Below, piece by piece: positions 7,422-14,575 of a DNA stretch of 16,752 nucleotides (position 1 is its first letter; each line of letters starts with the position of its first letter). This DNA is from Lachnospiraceae bacterium UBA3802 (GTDB lineage: Bacteria > Bacillota > Clostridia > Lachnospirales > Lachnospiraceae). Where the stretch lies: contig DFEM01000088.1 of NCBI GenBank assembly GCA_002369155.1, positions 1-16,752 of the forward strand, in the 5' to 3' direction. The notes beneath the pieces were generated by a model, which had not been told where the DNA came from, ran no database searches, and worked only from the letters and a program-made list of their open reading frames with translations. The position numbers were made by a program, and so were the translations under genes.

Positions 7422-7480
7422 AAAAGCATTCGACAACAACACATACACATACACATGTAATTATTGAAATACGTTCTCAT
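7361..7480 (-). CDS. Cys/Met-rich leader peptide (39 aa) of an attenuator
   Basis: A short ORF not expected to yield a functional protein. It begins at ATG 7480, has AAAGGAG 10 nt upstream, and ends at TAG 7361-7363. Of 39 residues, 9 are Cys (10, 12, 14, 15, 16, 24, 29, 35, 37) and 6 are Met (1, 9, 11, 13, 18, 25); residues 9-16 read MCMCMCCC. Ribosome stalling at the Cys/Met run when charged tRNA is short would leave the segment at 7413-7421 free to form the antiterminator and allow expression of the sulfur amino acid importers behind it. Another ATG at 7488 is only 2 nt from the ribosome binding site and reads just three codons. The caution is that the Cys/Met run is encoded by a low-complexity TGTATG repeat; the ribosome binding site, the terminator and the transport context argue for a true leader. 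No name is assigned. Confidence 0.78.
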   Translation of the reverse strand: MRTYFNNYMCMCMCCCRMLFSRACMKTGCLAHLSCTCTQ

Positions 7481-7513
7481 TTTGTCATGTCTCCTTTCAA
7501 TTCGATAGTCGAT

Positions 7514-7542
7514 ACTATAAACCTACCAACTTAGTATGTCAA
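7514..7542 (-). promoter_or_regulatory. Promoter of the sulfur amino acid uptake operon
   Basis: On the minus strand: -35 TTGACA (7537-7542), 17-nt spacer, -10 TATAGT (7514-7519), about 25-30 nt before the leader ORF. Upstream (7543-7562) are A and T tracts resembling an UP element. The spacer holds ACCTAC and GTATGT as an imperfect dyad (7521-7539), and the whole block resembles the suf promoter. Confidence 0.85.
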
Positions 7543-7562
7543 TAGTTTTTTTAAAAATTTTT

Positions 7563-9176
7563 TTATTTTCTTCTTTGATGAATTTTGATAATCAGGAAAA
7601 CGCCCATTACAAAAGCCGCCACAAATCCCACAAAACCAAGGGCCGGAATGCCTAAAATCTGGGGCTGCATGTTGGTCGTACAAATCATGCTCGAACTTAT
7701 AATCATCGATGCCATTATGATACAAAGAATCATGTCGCCGACCAGAATCTCGACTCTGTTCATTAAAGATTCAAATCCGACAGGCTCGATATTGATCTTG
7801 GTCTGGCCTTTAATGACGGATTTCATCATGTCAGCGGAAAGAGACGGAATCGTTAAGGATTTCTTTGCCGAATCGTAGACCGCTTTGGCATCCCCAATCA
7901 TCTCCTGTTTGAGATCAAAGCCTTCAAGCATATCCTGCATTACTTTTCCGGAGAAAAGCTCTGCCATATTGACATCGACATTTAATTTGGTTACAACACC
8001 TTCTATCGTAATAAGGGCTCTGACCAACATTGAAAAGCCCTTTGGAAGCGATATTCCGTGATTGCCCGCAAGCTCAACGACTTCCGATAAAAGTTCTCCG
8101 AGGTTTAAATCCTCAAGACTCATGGAACAGTAACGATCCATCATATCGTCAATGTCGTTAAAGAGTGCGGGGTGGTTTATTTCCTTTGTCGGTTTGCCAA
8201 GGGAAATTACGGCATTTTTCATAAGATTTACATCTTTTTGAACTACAGCGGCAATGGCCGTTTTTAAGATGTTTTGTTCTTTCTTGCCGAATCTTCCGAC
8301 CATTCCCCAGTCAAGCCAGACGATTTTTCCGTTTAAAATCTCCAGATTTCCCTGGTGAGGATCTGCATGGAATAATCCGTCATCGAGAACCTGCTTTAAG
8401 AAGTTGTTAACAAGTTTTGTCGCAACTTCTTTTCTGTCATATCCCTCTTTATCCAGTTTTTCGAGGTTTCCGATTGAAAAGCCGTCGATGAAGCTCATGG
8501 TCATGACTCTTTGAGTTGTATAAGCCTCTTCGATAATCGGACATGTAACATAGTTGATACCTTCCATGTTACGTGCGAATTCCATGGTTGTTTCCGCTTC
8601 GATACGAAAATCGAGTTCATTTATCGAAACTTCTTTCAATTCTTCAACCAGCATATTGAAATCCACGGTCTGGTTAACCGGAGATATCTTGGCAATCCTT
8701 GCGGCTTTGGAAAGAAGGGCAAAATCCTTCATCATCATATCTGCCACGTAGGGACGCTGAACTTTAATAACCACTTTTCGCCCGTCGGGAAGTACTGCCG
8801 CATGTACCTGAGCTATCGAAGCGCTTCCCAAAGGCTTTTCGTCTATGGATTTAAAGAGTTCTCCTATCGGCTTGCCGAGTTCGTTTTCGATTTCTTTTTT
8901 AATGGTATCGATATCGAGAGGTTTAACATCCGCTCTTAATTTTTCGAGTTCCTCGCAGTATTCCTTCGGAAGGAAGTCCCCTCTCGAACTCATGATCTGA
9001 CCGATTTTTATAAATGTCGGACCGAGATCTTCAAGTATGTGTCTTAAATTTTCGGGTGTTAACCCGTTTTTTACTATATTGTGTTTCCTGATTACGCTTA
9101 ATATCTCTTCGAGACGTTTGGTCTCATCAAACATCTCGCGGGGGATGCTTCTTAACTTCATTTCGGTCTTAGTCAT
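7563..9176 (-). CDS. AarF/UbiB (ABC1) family atypical kinase
   Basis: A 537-residue member of the ABC1/UbiB/AarF family of protein-kinase-like ATPases, which in other organisms supports ubiquinone or isoprenoid lipid metabolism; its role in organisms without ubiquinone is unknown. Visible family hallmarks are the N-terminal KxGQ motif in FIKIGQIMSSR (residues 55-65), the alanine-rich-loop counterpart GSASIAQVHAAVL (117-129), the nucleotide-binding Lys in VIKVQRP (K138), the catalytic loop LFHADPHQGN (268-277) and the metal-binding DWG (289-291, DFG in most kinases). Two C-terminal hydrophobic helices (about 478-500 and 505-530) anchor it to the membrane, as in UbiB. ATG 9176 was chosen because GGGAGGT lies 7 nt upstream. 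It overlaps the preceding phasin-like gene by 8 nt. No GC-rich terminator follows before the uptake-operon promoter. Confidence 0.92.
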   Translation of the reverse strand: MTKTEMKLRSIPREMFDETKRLEEILSVIRKHNIVKNGLTPENLRHILEDLGPTFIKIGQIMSSRGDFLPKEYCEELEKLRADVKPLDIDTIKKEIENELGKPIGELFKSIDEKPLGSASIAQVHAAVLPDGRKVVIKVQRPYVADMMMKDFALLSKAARIAKISPVNQTVDFNMLVEELKEVSINELDFRIEAETTMEFARNMEGINYVTCPIIEEAYTTQRVMTMSFIDGFSIGNLEKLDKEGYDRKEVATKLVNNFLKQVLDDGLFHADPHQGNLEILNGKIVWLDWGMVGRFGKKEQNILKTAIAAVVQKDVNLMKNAVISLGKPTKEINHPALFNDIDDMMDRYCSMSLEDLNLGELLSEVVELAGNHGISLPKGFSMLVRALITIEGVVTKLNVDVNMAELFSGKVMQDMLEGFDLKQEMIGDAKAVYDSAKKSLTIPSLSADMMKSVIKGQTKINIEPVGFESLMNRVEILVGDMILCIIMASMIISSSMICTTNMQPQILGIPALGFVGFVAAFVMGVFLIIKIHQRRK

Positions 9177-9600
9177 TTGACGCACCTCCCTTTTTATTTA
9201 AATTATTATCAGGTTCTTCGGATGTATGTATTCCGACTTTTCTGCTTCCGTCTTCATTTTTTACAGCTTCAAAAGAAACCTCTCTTGATCCGTACTCCGG
9301 ATTCTTTTCAAGGCCCAGGTCTCTTGAGACAACTTTTCCGTCTTCATCTTTAACGGCATTGTAATAGAAGGTTTTTCCGTTTCCTAAATCAATTGTATTG
9401 TCTTCTTTTTCCCTCTCTTTTCGTCTCCTTAGGATTTCTTCGCGATTGCCGTTGTAAAGGAGTTCTTCATTGTCAACCGCTCCGACTCCCATTATCGCAC
9501 TGCCTCTTTTTAGTAAATCTTTTACTTCCTCATTTTGTTCGTCTATGGTTCCCAGTCCGGCAAGTATAATCTTTTTGGTCACATCAGTTACCATGCTCAT
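9169..9600 (-). CDS. Phasin-like small protein
   Basis: A 143-residue soluble protein. The first ~40 residues (VTKKIILAGLGTIDEQNEEV then KDLLKRGSAIMG) resemble the start of phasin-superfamily proteins that coat polyhydroxyalkanoate granules, but the long helical bundle is missing and there is no PHA synthase in view, so a granule role is not supported. Residues 45-70 are charged and helical. The C-terminal half contains two imperfect copies of an aromatic-x-AVK(D/N)EDG unit (NAVKDEDGKV at 81-90 and EAVKNEDGSRKV at 111-122), a small internal duplication. The tail is Asn/Gly/Asp-rich. The start at 9600 has AAGGTGA 6 nt upstream. It overlaps the AarF-family gene by 8 nt, and phasin-like genes are often found beside aarF in Clostridia, suggesting a functional pair. 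Confidence 0.7.
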   Translation of the reverse strand: MSMVTDVTKKIILAGLGTIDEQNEEVKDLLKRGSAIMGVGAVDNEELLYNGNREEILRRRKEREKEDNTIDLGNGKTFYYNAVKDEDGKVVSRDLGLEKNPEYGSREVSFEAVKNEDGSRKVGIHTSEEPDNNLNKKGGASND

Positions 9601-9627
9601 TATAAATCACCTTCTTTTATATATTTT

Positions 9628-10095
9628 TCAAAGCCAGATTGCTTCGCTTATTGCCTGTCTAACATTTGAATCATTGATTACCGCAAGTTTCGATAAATAC
9701 CAGGCTCTGTCTTCTTTGCTTAATTCTTCAAAGTCGGTGCTTTCATCGTATTTAAGAGTGCATCCCAATTGATCAATCTCTCCGATTTTGGCTTCGGCAA
9801 TCCATATTTTCTCCTGCCACTCCTTTTTCTTGGCATTTAAAATAAGATCGATATCATCCTTAGAGTATTTCCCGGAAAAAAGAATCTGAATTTCCTTTAG
9901 CGAAAAACCCATATCCTTCCATTCCAAAAGAGCCTCCACATCCTTGACCTGATCGGGAGAATAATATCTGTAACCGGTCTCTTCATCCACTTTTACGGGT
10001 TTGATAAGCTCCATTTTTTCATATACTCTCAGAGCCTTGGTCGATATCCCCGAAAAATCCGCCAGTTCTCCTATTTTAAGCAATACCTCATCCAT
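9628..10095 (-). CDS. MerR-family transcription regulator
   Basis: A 155-residue MerR-type regulator. The winged helix-turn-helix lies at residues 6-45 (LKIGELADFSGISTKALRVY, then the wing TGYRYYSPDQ), followed by the second helical pair DMGFSLKEIQILFSG (61-75) and a long dimerisation helix (about 82-110). The C-terminal part is only ~45 residues, contains a single Cys (112) and is too short for a GyrI-like drug-binding domain, so the ligand is unknown. ATG 10095 matches the family N-terminus; the ATG at 10119 is an alternative in the same frame. The gene overlaps the upstream ABC membrane gene by 8 nt, so it belongs to the exporter operon. The operon promoter carries a MerR-type operator (12706-12736), making autoregulation and control of the exporter the likely job. 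Confidence 0.92.
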   Translation of the reverse strand: MDEVLLKIGELADFSGISTKALRVYEKMELIKPVKVDEETGYRYYSPDQVKDVEALLEWKDMGFSLKEIQILFSGKYSKDDIDLILNAKKKEWQEKIWIAEAKIGEIDQLGCTLKYDESTDFEELSKEDRAWYLSKLAVINDSNVRQAISEAIWL

Positions 10096-11059
10096 TGTTT
10101 TCGCCCCCGATAATCTCATTTATTCTTCTGACTCCGACAATACTTGCATTCATATTGTTGACAGATGAGTATATGCAGTTAACACTCCTTACCGTTTCGG
10201 AACGATACTGCGTCATTTTGGTCAGTCCGGCCAAATCTGTTTTATCTTCTTCAATTATATCACTTCCCCTGAACAATAAAAGCAGATATCCGAGCATTCC
10301 AGAAAAAGCATAAAGTGCATTGCATATGCACATTCTATTGTGGGCTTTCATGTTTTCTTTTAGAATATTAAGACTTTGTTTTTCGATTTTTTCATATACA
10401 AATTCTTTCGCATCATACACCGAAAGCAGGCTTTTTTCTTTTAAGCTCACCTCGATCCAGTCTGTGTATTTTACGAGTGTTTTTTTTGCTCTCTCTTTAA
10501 AAAAAGTTATTTTTCTTGAAATCACCATTACATTTAAAAAGAAAAAAGGCAAAAGGCAGCATATTCCGATTACATAGAGCTCGACATTTAAAAAAATCAT
10601 TATTATCGAAGAAAGCACAAGATTTACGAGTGCGATTACCATGTGCATGTAATTTAAGGGGGAAGTCAGGTAAGCGCATGCGTTGTCGACATCGTTGTTA
10701 AGAGCGGTAAACCAATCGCCTTTGCTTTCCTCGGACATCTCCCTCGGGCTTAAATCAAGGATTTTTTCATATATTTTTTTTCTCAGCTTCGTCTGTAAAA
10801 GAACCGTGGTTTTAACGGCGATCGTGCTCCAGATGCTCATGTTGTATCCAAAAAGAAGAGCCGACAAGGCGAAAAACAAAACAACATTAAACCAAAGATT
10901 TTCCTTTTGGTTTTGCCGAATCATATGAATAAAGCACTGCATGAGATTTGCTTTTATTACGGAATTTAAAATGTCAAAAGGGGAGCGAAGAATCAGCATG
11001 ATCAAAAACATTTTCCATACTCCGCAGACTTTTAGCATTTTTATTACTTCTTTATTCAT
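10088..11059 (-). CDS. ABC exporter membrane subunit 2 (no ATPase domain)
   Basis: A 323-residue membrane protein corresponding to the transmembrane domain (ABC_membrane fold, normally six helices) of an ABC exporter. It ends at NASIVGVRRINEIIGGENNG, exactly where the family linker to the nucleotide-binding domain begins, so the ATPase domain is absent rather than broken off at random. Cytoplasmic-loop features include LRKKIYEKILDLSPREM and VYDAKEFVYEKIEKQ; the DAKEF motif recurs in the sister subunit at 11760-12677. The ATG at 11059 is preceded by GGAAGGATAT and overlaps the ATPase gene by 8 nt. It most likely forms a heterodimer with that sister subunit. The transported substrate cannot be read; MerR control suggests a drug, peptide or toxic compound. 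Confidence 0.85.
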   Translation of the reverse strand: MNKEVIKMLKVCGVWKMFLIMLILRSPFDILNSVIKANLMQCFIHMIRQNQKENLWFNVVLFFALSALLFGYNMSIWSTIAVKTTVLLQTKLRKKIYEKILDLSPREMSEESKGDWFTALNNDVDNACAYLTSPLNYMHMVIALVNLVLSSIIMIFLNVELYVIGICCLLPFFFLNVMVISRKITFFKERAKKTLVKYTDWIEVSLKEKSLLSVYDAKEFVYEKIEKQSLNILKENMKAHNRMCICNALYAFSGMLGYLLLLFRGSDIIEEDKTDLAGLTKMTQYRSETVRSVNCIYSSVNNMNASIVGVRRINEIIGGENNG

Positions 11060-11708
11060 ATATCCTTCCCCCGCCGATCTTTAAAATGCGATGGTACCCT
11101 TTTAACAAATCCGTTTGGTGAGTCACATGGATAACACTCTTTTCGTCAGTAAGTGTTTCGAGCGCTTCCATGACATCCTTGATTGTGTCTTTATCCAAAG
11201 AAGAAGTCGGTTCGTCAAGAAGAATGATATCAGCGTCTTTGGCGATTGCACGCGCTATGGCAATTCTTTGAGCCTGACCGCCCGACAATTCATCGGCTCT
11301 TTCGCCAAGGTAGGTATCGATACCTTCAGGTAATGAATCAGTCCATAAATCAAGGCGGGTGGCTTTTATGATTTCATCCATTCGCTCCTTTTTTATCTCC
11401 TTTCCGAGAGCAATGTTTTCCCTGATTGTAAGGGGCATTATCATGGCGTCCTGCATTACCATCGAAATTTTCTTCATGATTTTTGCCGGGTCGCTTTCAC
11501 TGTCGACTTCGAGTGTCCCCGAAGAAGGAGTAAGAAGACCTGCCAGAAGCTTTAAAAAAGTGCTTTTCCCGCTCCCGCTTTCTCCGATAATCCCGATATG
11601 CTCACCTTTTTTAAAAGAGAAACTTTGATTGTCGAGAATTATTCTGTCTTTATAAGAAAATGTTATGTTTTGTCCGATTATGATATCTTTATTATCTTCT
11701 TTGTTCAT
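11052..11708 (-). CDS. ABC exporter ATPase subunit, stand-alone
   Basis: A 218-residue soluble nucleotide-binding domain of the exporter (MsbA/LmrA-like) type. The A-loop Tyr in FSYKDRIIL (Y19), Walker A GESGSGKS (42-49), Q-loop VMQDAMIMPLTIRENIALG (84-102), signature LSGGQAQRIAIARAI (141-155), Walker B and D-loop IILLDEPTSSLD (161-172) and switch HVTHQ (H197) are all intact. In most exporters this domain is fused to a membrane domain; here it is a separate gene between two membrane-domain genes and is presumably shared as a homodimer. It has its own ribosome binding site (GAGG 6 nt before ATG 11708) and lies 51 nt after the upstream membrane gene, so it is not simply a frameshifted tail. Confidence 0.92.
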   Translation of the reverse strand: MNKEDNKDIIIGQNITFSYKDRIILDNQSFSFKKGEHIGIIGESGSGKSTFLKLLAGLLTPSSGTLEVDSESDPAKIMKKISMVMQDAMIMPLTIRENIALGKEIKKERMDEIIKATRLDLWTDSLPEGIDTYLGERADELSGGQAQRIAIARAIAKDADIILLDEPTSSLDKDTIKDVMEALETLTDEKSVIHVTHQTDLLKGYHRILKIGGGRIYE

Positions 11709-11759
11709 GATGTACCTCGTGGAAAATAATTTTTTTCTTTCCCCTGTTATGTTCTTTTA

Positions 11760-12677
11760 TCAAACATCACACCTTGATAAGTGGATCAGAAAACTTTTCA
11801 TTGATACCGCCCAGGAAGGCAGGTTCATCAAAGTTATTAAAAGGGTTCCAGTCATATTTAAAAAGATTATCAGACCGCCCAGGCTAAGCATCCCTTTCCA
11901 GATAAGAATCGCTCCTGCCGCAAACAATACAAGAAGAGGTGTCTGCGAAAGGATTCCCGATAACGAATTGCAGACTGCGCTGACTCTTTCTTTTTTGGTT
12001 TCAACTTCTGCCCATTCGTTAAGTTCTTTTTCAAAACGGTTTTTGAAAAACTCCTTGGCATCGAAAACGTTTACAACATCAAATCCCGTTATCAGAGAAT
12101 ACGCCGTTTTGTTAAATACAATCTTTTTATTCATTGATGCGTTAACCAGCGGATTGATTTTTTGTCCGAGGAATCTTCCCGCGATACATACAATAATCAT
12201 CGGAATCAGGATTATCAGGGTTAAAAACGCATTTTCAAAAAGAAGAAAAAAAAGCGCAAGTATCCCGGAAAGCGCCATGGAGAAAATGTCAAACAATGTA
12301 TTGCTCAAATATTCCGAAGACTGGGATAATTCATTCTGCACTTTGGACATTGCCTCGAAAGCTCCTTTTTCATCCGATGCCCCATCGGAAGAGAGCAGAT
12401 TTTTTATAAAATCCATTCGAAGGGTATGAGCCATCTTTTCTGCCGTAAATCTGCTTATCAGATTGCTTGAATATATGAATGCGACACTGATTAGCAAAAT
12501 GACTCCCATCGTTAAAAGAAGCCTTACGGACAAACCTTCTCTTTGGGCTATCGAATCAATGATTTTTCCAACATATATCGTCCAGACAAACTGCGATATT
12601 ATCGACAGAAATGTTAATATAATCGTCAAGACGGCCAATATTGCGTTTTTCTTAATCAGTCTTTTGAAAACTTTCAA
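11760..12677 (-). CDS. ABC exporter membrane subunit 1 (no ATPase domain)
   Basis: A 305-residue transmembrane domain of an ABC exporter, about six helices, with the usual end LPSWAVSMKSFLIHLSRCDV immediately before where a linker would lead to an ATPase domain. The motif FDAKEFFKNRFEKEL parallels VYDAKEF in the second membrane subunit. The start was set at TTG 12677: AGAGGTGAT lies just upstream, and the frame then begins MKVFKRLIKKN. An ATG further up at 12710 sits inside the -10 box of the promoter, so it cannot be in the transcript. First gene of the operon: membrane subunit, ATPase, membrane subunit, MerR regulator, phasin-like, AarF-like. Confidence 0.85.
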   Translation of the reverse strand: MKVFKRLIKKNAILAVLTIILTFLSIISQFVWTIYVGKIIDSIAQREGLSVRLLLTMGVILLISVAFIYSSNLISRFTAEKMAHTLRMDFIKNLLSSDGASDEKGAFEAMSKVQNELSQSSEYLSNTLFDIFSMALSGILALFFLLFENAFLTLIILIPMIIVCIAGRFLGQKINPLVNASMNKKIVFNKTAYSLITGFDVVNVFDAKEFFKNRFEKELNEWAEVETKKERVSAVCNSLSGILSQTPLLVLFAAGAILIWKGMLSLGGLIIFLNMTGTLLITLMNLPSWAVSMKSFLIHLSRCDV

Positions 12678-12705
12678 ATCATCACCTCTACTCTTTGTTA
12701 ATTTG

Positions 12706-12736
12706 AGCATAAACTATGTCCCAGGGACAAAGTCAA
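12706..12736 (-). promoter_or_regulatory. MerR-type promoter and operator of the exporter operon
   Basis: On the minus strand: -35 TTGACT (12731-12736) and -10 TATGCT (12706-12711) are separated by 19 nt, too long for normal sigma-70 use and typical of MerR-activated promoters. The spacer is filled by a palindrome, ACTTTGTCCC and GGGACATAGT around one central T (12713-12733), 9 of 10 arm positions matching. The MerR gene is in the operon it would control. Confidence 0.85.
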
Positions 12737-12741
12737 GGCGC

Positions 12742-12802
12742 AAATAAAAAAGACATCCGAAAATGTCTCGCAATTACTGCAATTGCAGACTTTTCGGATG
12801 TC
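12742..12802 (-). terminator. Long hairpin terminator of the 474-aa lipoprotein gene
   Basis: GACATCCGAAAA and TTTTCGGATGTC form a perfect 12-bp stem (12752-12763 with 12791-12802), continued inward by GTCT/AGAC and GCAATT/AATTGC, about 22 bp in all around a 5-nt loop. On the minus strand TTTTTTATTT follows at once. The spacing of T-rich sequence on the plus strand is poorer, so it is called for minus only. Confidence 0.88.
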
Positions 12803-12873
12803 GAATAATCCTTTTTTAAGTTATTGAAATTGTGCCGGCCCCTGTTTTTTTTGATGCAAATAAGCCCCGGCTT
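12803..12873. other. Short gap between lipoprotein stop and terminator
   Basis: Non-coding. A GCCGG...CCGGC inverted repeat with a long loop (about 12835-12870) is the only structure seen; it has no U tract and no assigned role. Confidence 0.3.
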
Positions 12874-14298
12874 TTATTCTTCACTGCTCATGGATTTCGC
12901 GAATGCGCCAAACGATTTTGCCATGTCAGCGATGTTTATTTCATCAAACCAGCCAAAACTTGTCGTATATCCTGCTTCGCCTTTTACTCCGCCCAAAATA
13001 CCGTAATACTTCGTGGAGGTTATTTCTTCCCCTTTATCATTAAAGTATTTAGTTTCGTTTTCACTTGACTCCATGGAACAGACTTTTTCAAGTACGACGG
13101 TATTAATCTGTATGCTCATCAGATAATACTGTGTCAGAACTCTGCCTTCCCCATTGTCATACTCTCCGAAAACAAGATAATCATATTCATCCTGGTATTT
13201 GTTCCATAATTTTAATGATGGACTTTCTTCAACCTTATACAAGGTCAGAGGCGCAGGTGCAATATCGGCGTTTAAAAGATTTTTGTCATTGATCTTCTCA
13301 ACACCGCCGTCTTCGGTTGTTTCATAGATGGCTGTAAAAGGAGCGTTATCCTCGATTGAAAATCCGGATACAATTATCTCAGGATACCCGTCCATATCAA
13401 GATCCGTCACAGCATAGCGGCACTCATCCGCATTCCAGATTTCCGCGTTATTAAAAAGCACCGAAACCGGATGAACATATCTTACATCAATTCCGGACCA
13501 TACCTCCTCATCTGCAAGATAAAAGTTTTTTCCTTCATACTTAAAGGATTTTTTATCCTCAGACATTTCAAAACTGAATTCGTAATATGCTCCCCAGCCA
13601 TTGGGTGATTCAAAAGCCGTAATAACGTTTTCTTCGTTTGTTGGCTGCGAATAACTTATGCCGGGACACTCGGTATACATATCTTCCCCGGCATCATAAT
13701 AAAGGAATGTGCGCTTCCCGTCGCTTTCGGTTAAATCAAAATAATCCCCGTCATCGCTTATCCACATGCCTTTAAGGATATTTTCATATATTTCATTGCT
13801 TTGAGCTGCCCTCTCTTTTGCTCTTTCGGCTGCTTCATATGCATTTTGTGCCTGCTGCCTTTGTTCCTCCAAAGTGTAATATTTTTCTTTGTCTCCCTTA
13901 TATTCATCCCAGCCTAAATCATCAGCCCAATAGCACCAGATTGTCGCGTACTTATCGGAATCAAGATATCTGAAATAAACTTCATACCAATTGGTATGAG
14001 CCGACAAAGCCGTTATATTTTCAGGTTTGTCGGAATACAAAATCAATTTATTGTTTTTATTCTCTTCTTTTGACCAGTTTCCCAAACTTTCGCAATAAAA
14101 TGAAATGTTTTCCAGATCTCGGGAATTAAAATATATTTCAACTCTGTCCTCATAATACACAGTCTTTTTTATATACAAATTATCACAATGCTTGATATCA
14201 TCCACATTGTAGTTATATGTACTGACTTTCTTCCCGCAGCCCGCCATAAACAACATGCTTAAAAGTATGGCAGTCATATAAAAGAATCCTTTTTTCAT
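12874..14298 (-). CDS. Large lipoprotein of unknown function
   Basis: A 474-residue predicted surface lipoprotein. The signal peptide MKKGFFYMTAILLSMLFMAG leads to Cys21. Residues about 142-175 are a charged, Gln/Ala-rich stretch likely to form a coiled coil or stalk (EEQRQQAQNAYEAAERAKER). Residues 294-311 contain RYAVTDLDMDGYPEIIVSG, which matches the calcium-binding FG-GAP/VCBS-type repeat (DxDxDG) seen in extracellular proteins; around it are many Tyr, Trp and Asp residues. The rest is not recognised. The start at 14298 fits the signal peptide; GGGGG 8 nt upstream is a modest ribosome binding site, and the frame extends further to ATG 14313 and TTG 14340 without a better site. It is a single gene with its own terminator; the divergent small lipoprotein gene (14576) shares its upstream region. 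Confidence 0.82.
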   Translation of the reverse strand: MKKGFFYMTAILLSMLFMAGCGKKVSTYNYNVDDIKHCDNLYIKKTVYYEDRVEIYFNSRDLENISFYCESLGNWSKEENKNNKLILYSDKPENITALSAHTNWYEVYFRYLDSDKYATIWCYWADDLGWDEYKGDKEKYYTLEEQRQQAQNAYEAAERAKERAAQSNEIYENILKGMWISDDGDYFDLTESDGKRTFLYYDAGEDMYTECPGISYSQPTNEENVITAFESPNGWGAYYEFSFEMSEDKKSFKYEGKNFYLADEEVWSGIDVRYVHPVSVLFNNAEIWNADECRYAVTDLDMDGYPEIIVSGFSIEDNAPFTAIYETTEDGGVEKINDKNLLNADIAPAPLTLYKVEESPSLKLWNKYQDEYDYLVFGEYDNGEGRVLTQYYLMSIQINTVVLEKVCSMESSENETKYFNDKGEEITSTKYYGILGGVKGEAGYTTSFGWFDEINIADMAKSFGAFAKSMSSEE

Positions 14299-14575
14299 AT
14301 CGCTTGCCCCCATCAGAGTTTTTCTGTTATCAGTTTCCAAAAGACCAAAGTAATATATTTTCGCAAAATATTTTTTCTTTGTAACAAATACACGTTTTGA
14401 CCTGTTTATTTTATGGAATAACCCATAATTAAAATATATGTAATCGTATAAAAATTATAATACGAAACACTTAATAATTATTTTAACTTATTCCTCGAAA
14501 GAAATAAAAGATGATAAAGCGTTTTTTTCGTAGATTTCCGATATATTTTATTTGTATTTAAAAGGGGGGATAAAA
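14299..14575. promoter_or_regulatory. AT-rich divergent intergenic region of two lipoprotein genes
   Basis: This 277-nt, very AT-rich stretch must hold promoters in both directions. TATATT and TATTTT boxes near 14541-14550 (plus) and TATATT near 14352 (minus) are possible -10 elements, but no -35 box is convincing. TTATGG and CCATAA (14411-14416, 14423-14428) form a 6-bp inverted repeat with a 6-nt loop that could be an operator. No gene is seen. Confidence 0.4.

Noticed and set aside
7433..7456. Short CACATA/ACA tandem repeat as a CRISPR-like or functional repeat
   Set aside because: Units are only 3-6 nt, without spacers; they are the codons of the Cys/Met run in the leader ORF.
7300..7513. 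T-box or SAM (S-box) riboswitch before the uptake operon
   Set aside because: No T-box sequence (AGGGTGGNACCGCG) and no SAM-I core or kink-turn was found; the region is instead occupied by a leader ORF and attenuator hairpin.
7543..7562. Intrinsic terminator after the AarF-family gene
   Set aside because: Only A and T tracts with a weak AT palindrome and no GC stem; more likely an UP element of the following promoter, leaving read-through possible.
11709..11759. Frameshift splitting a single membrane-ATPase exporter gene
   Set aside because: The membrane gene ends at a natural domain border, the ATPase gene has its own ribosome binding site and ATG, and 51 nt of non-coding sequence separates them.
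12678..12710. ATG 12710 as start of the first exporter membrane subunit
   Set aside because: It overlaps the -10 box of the MerR-type promoter and has no ribosome binding site; TTG 12677 has AGAGGTGAT upstream.
12752..12820. Bidirectional function of the long hairpin
   Set aside because: On the plus strand the T-rich stretch starts about 10 nt after the stem, and no plus-strand gene ends here.
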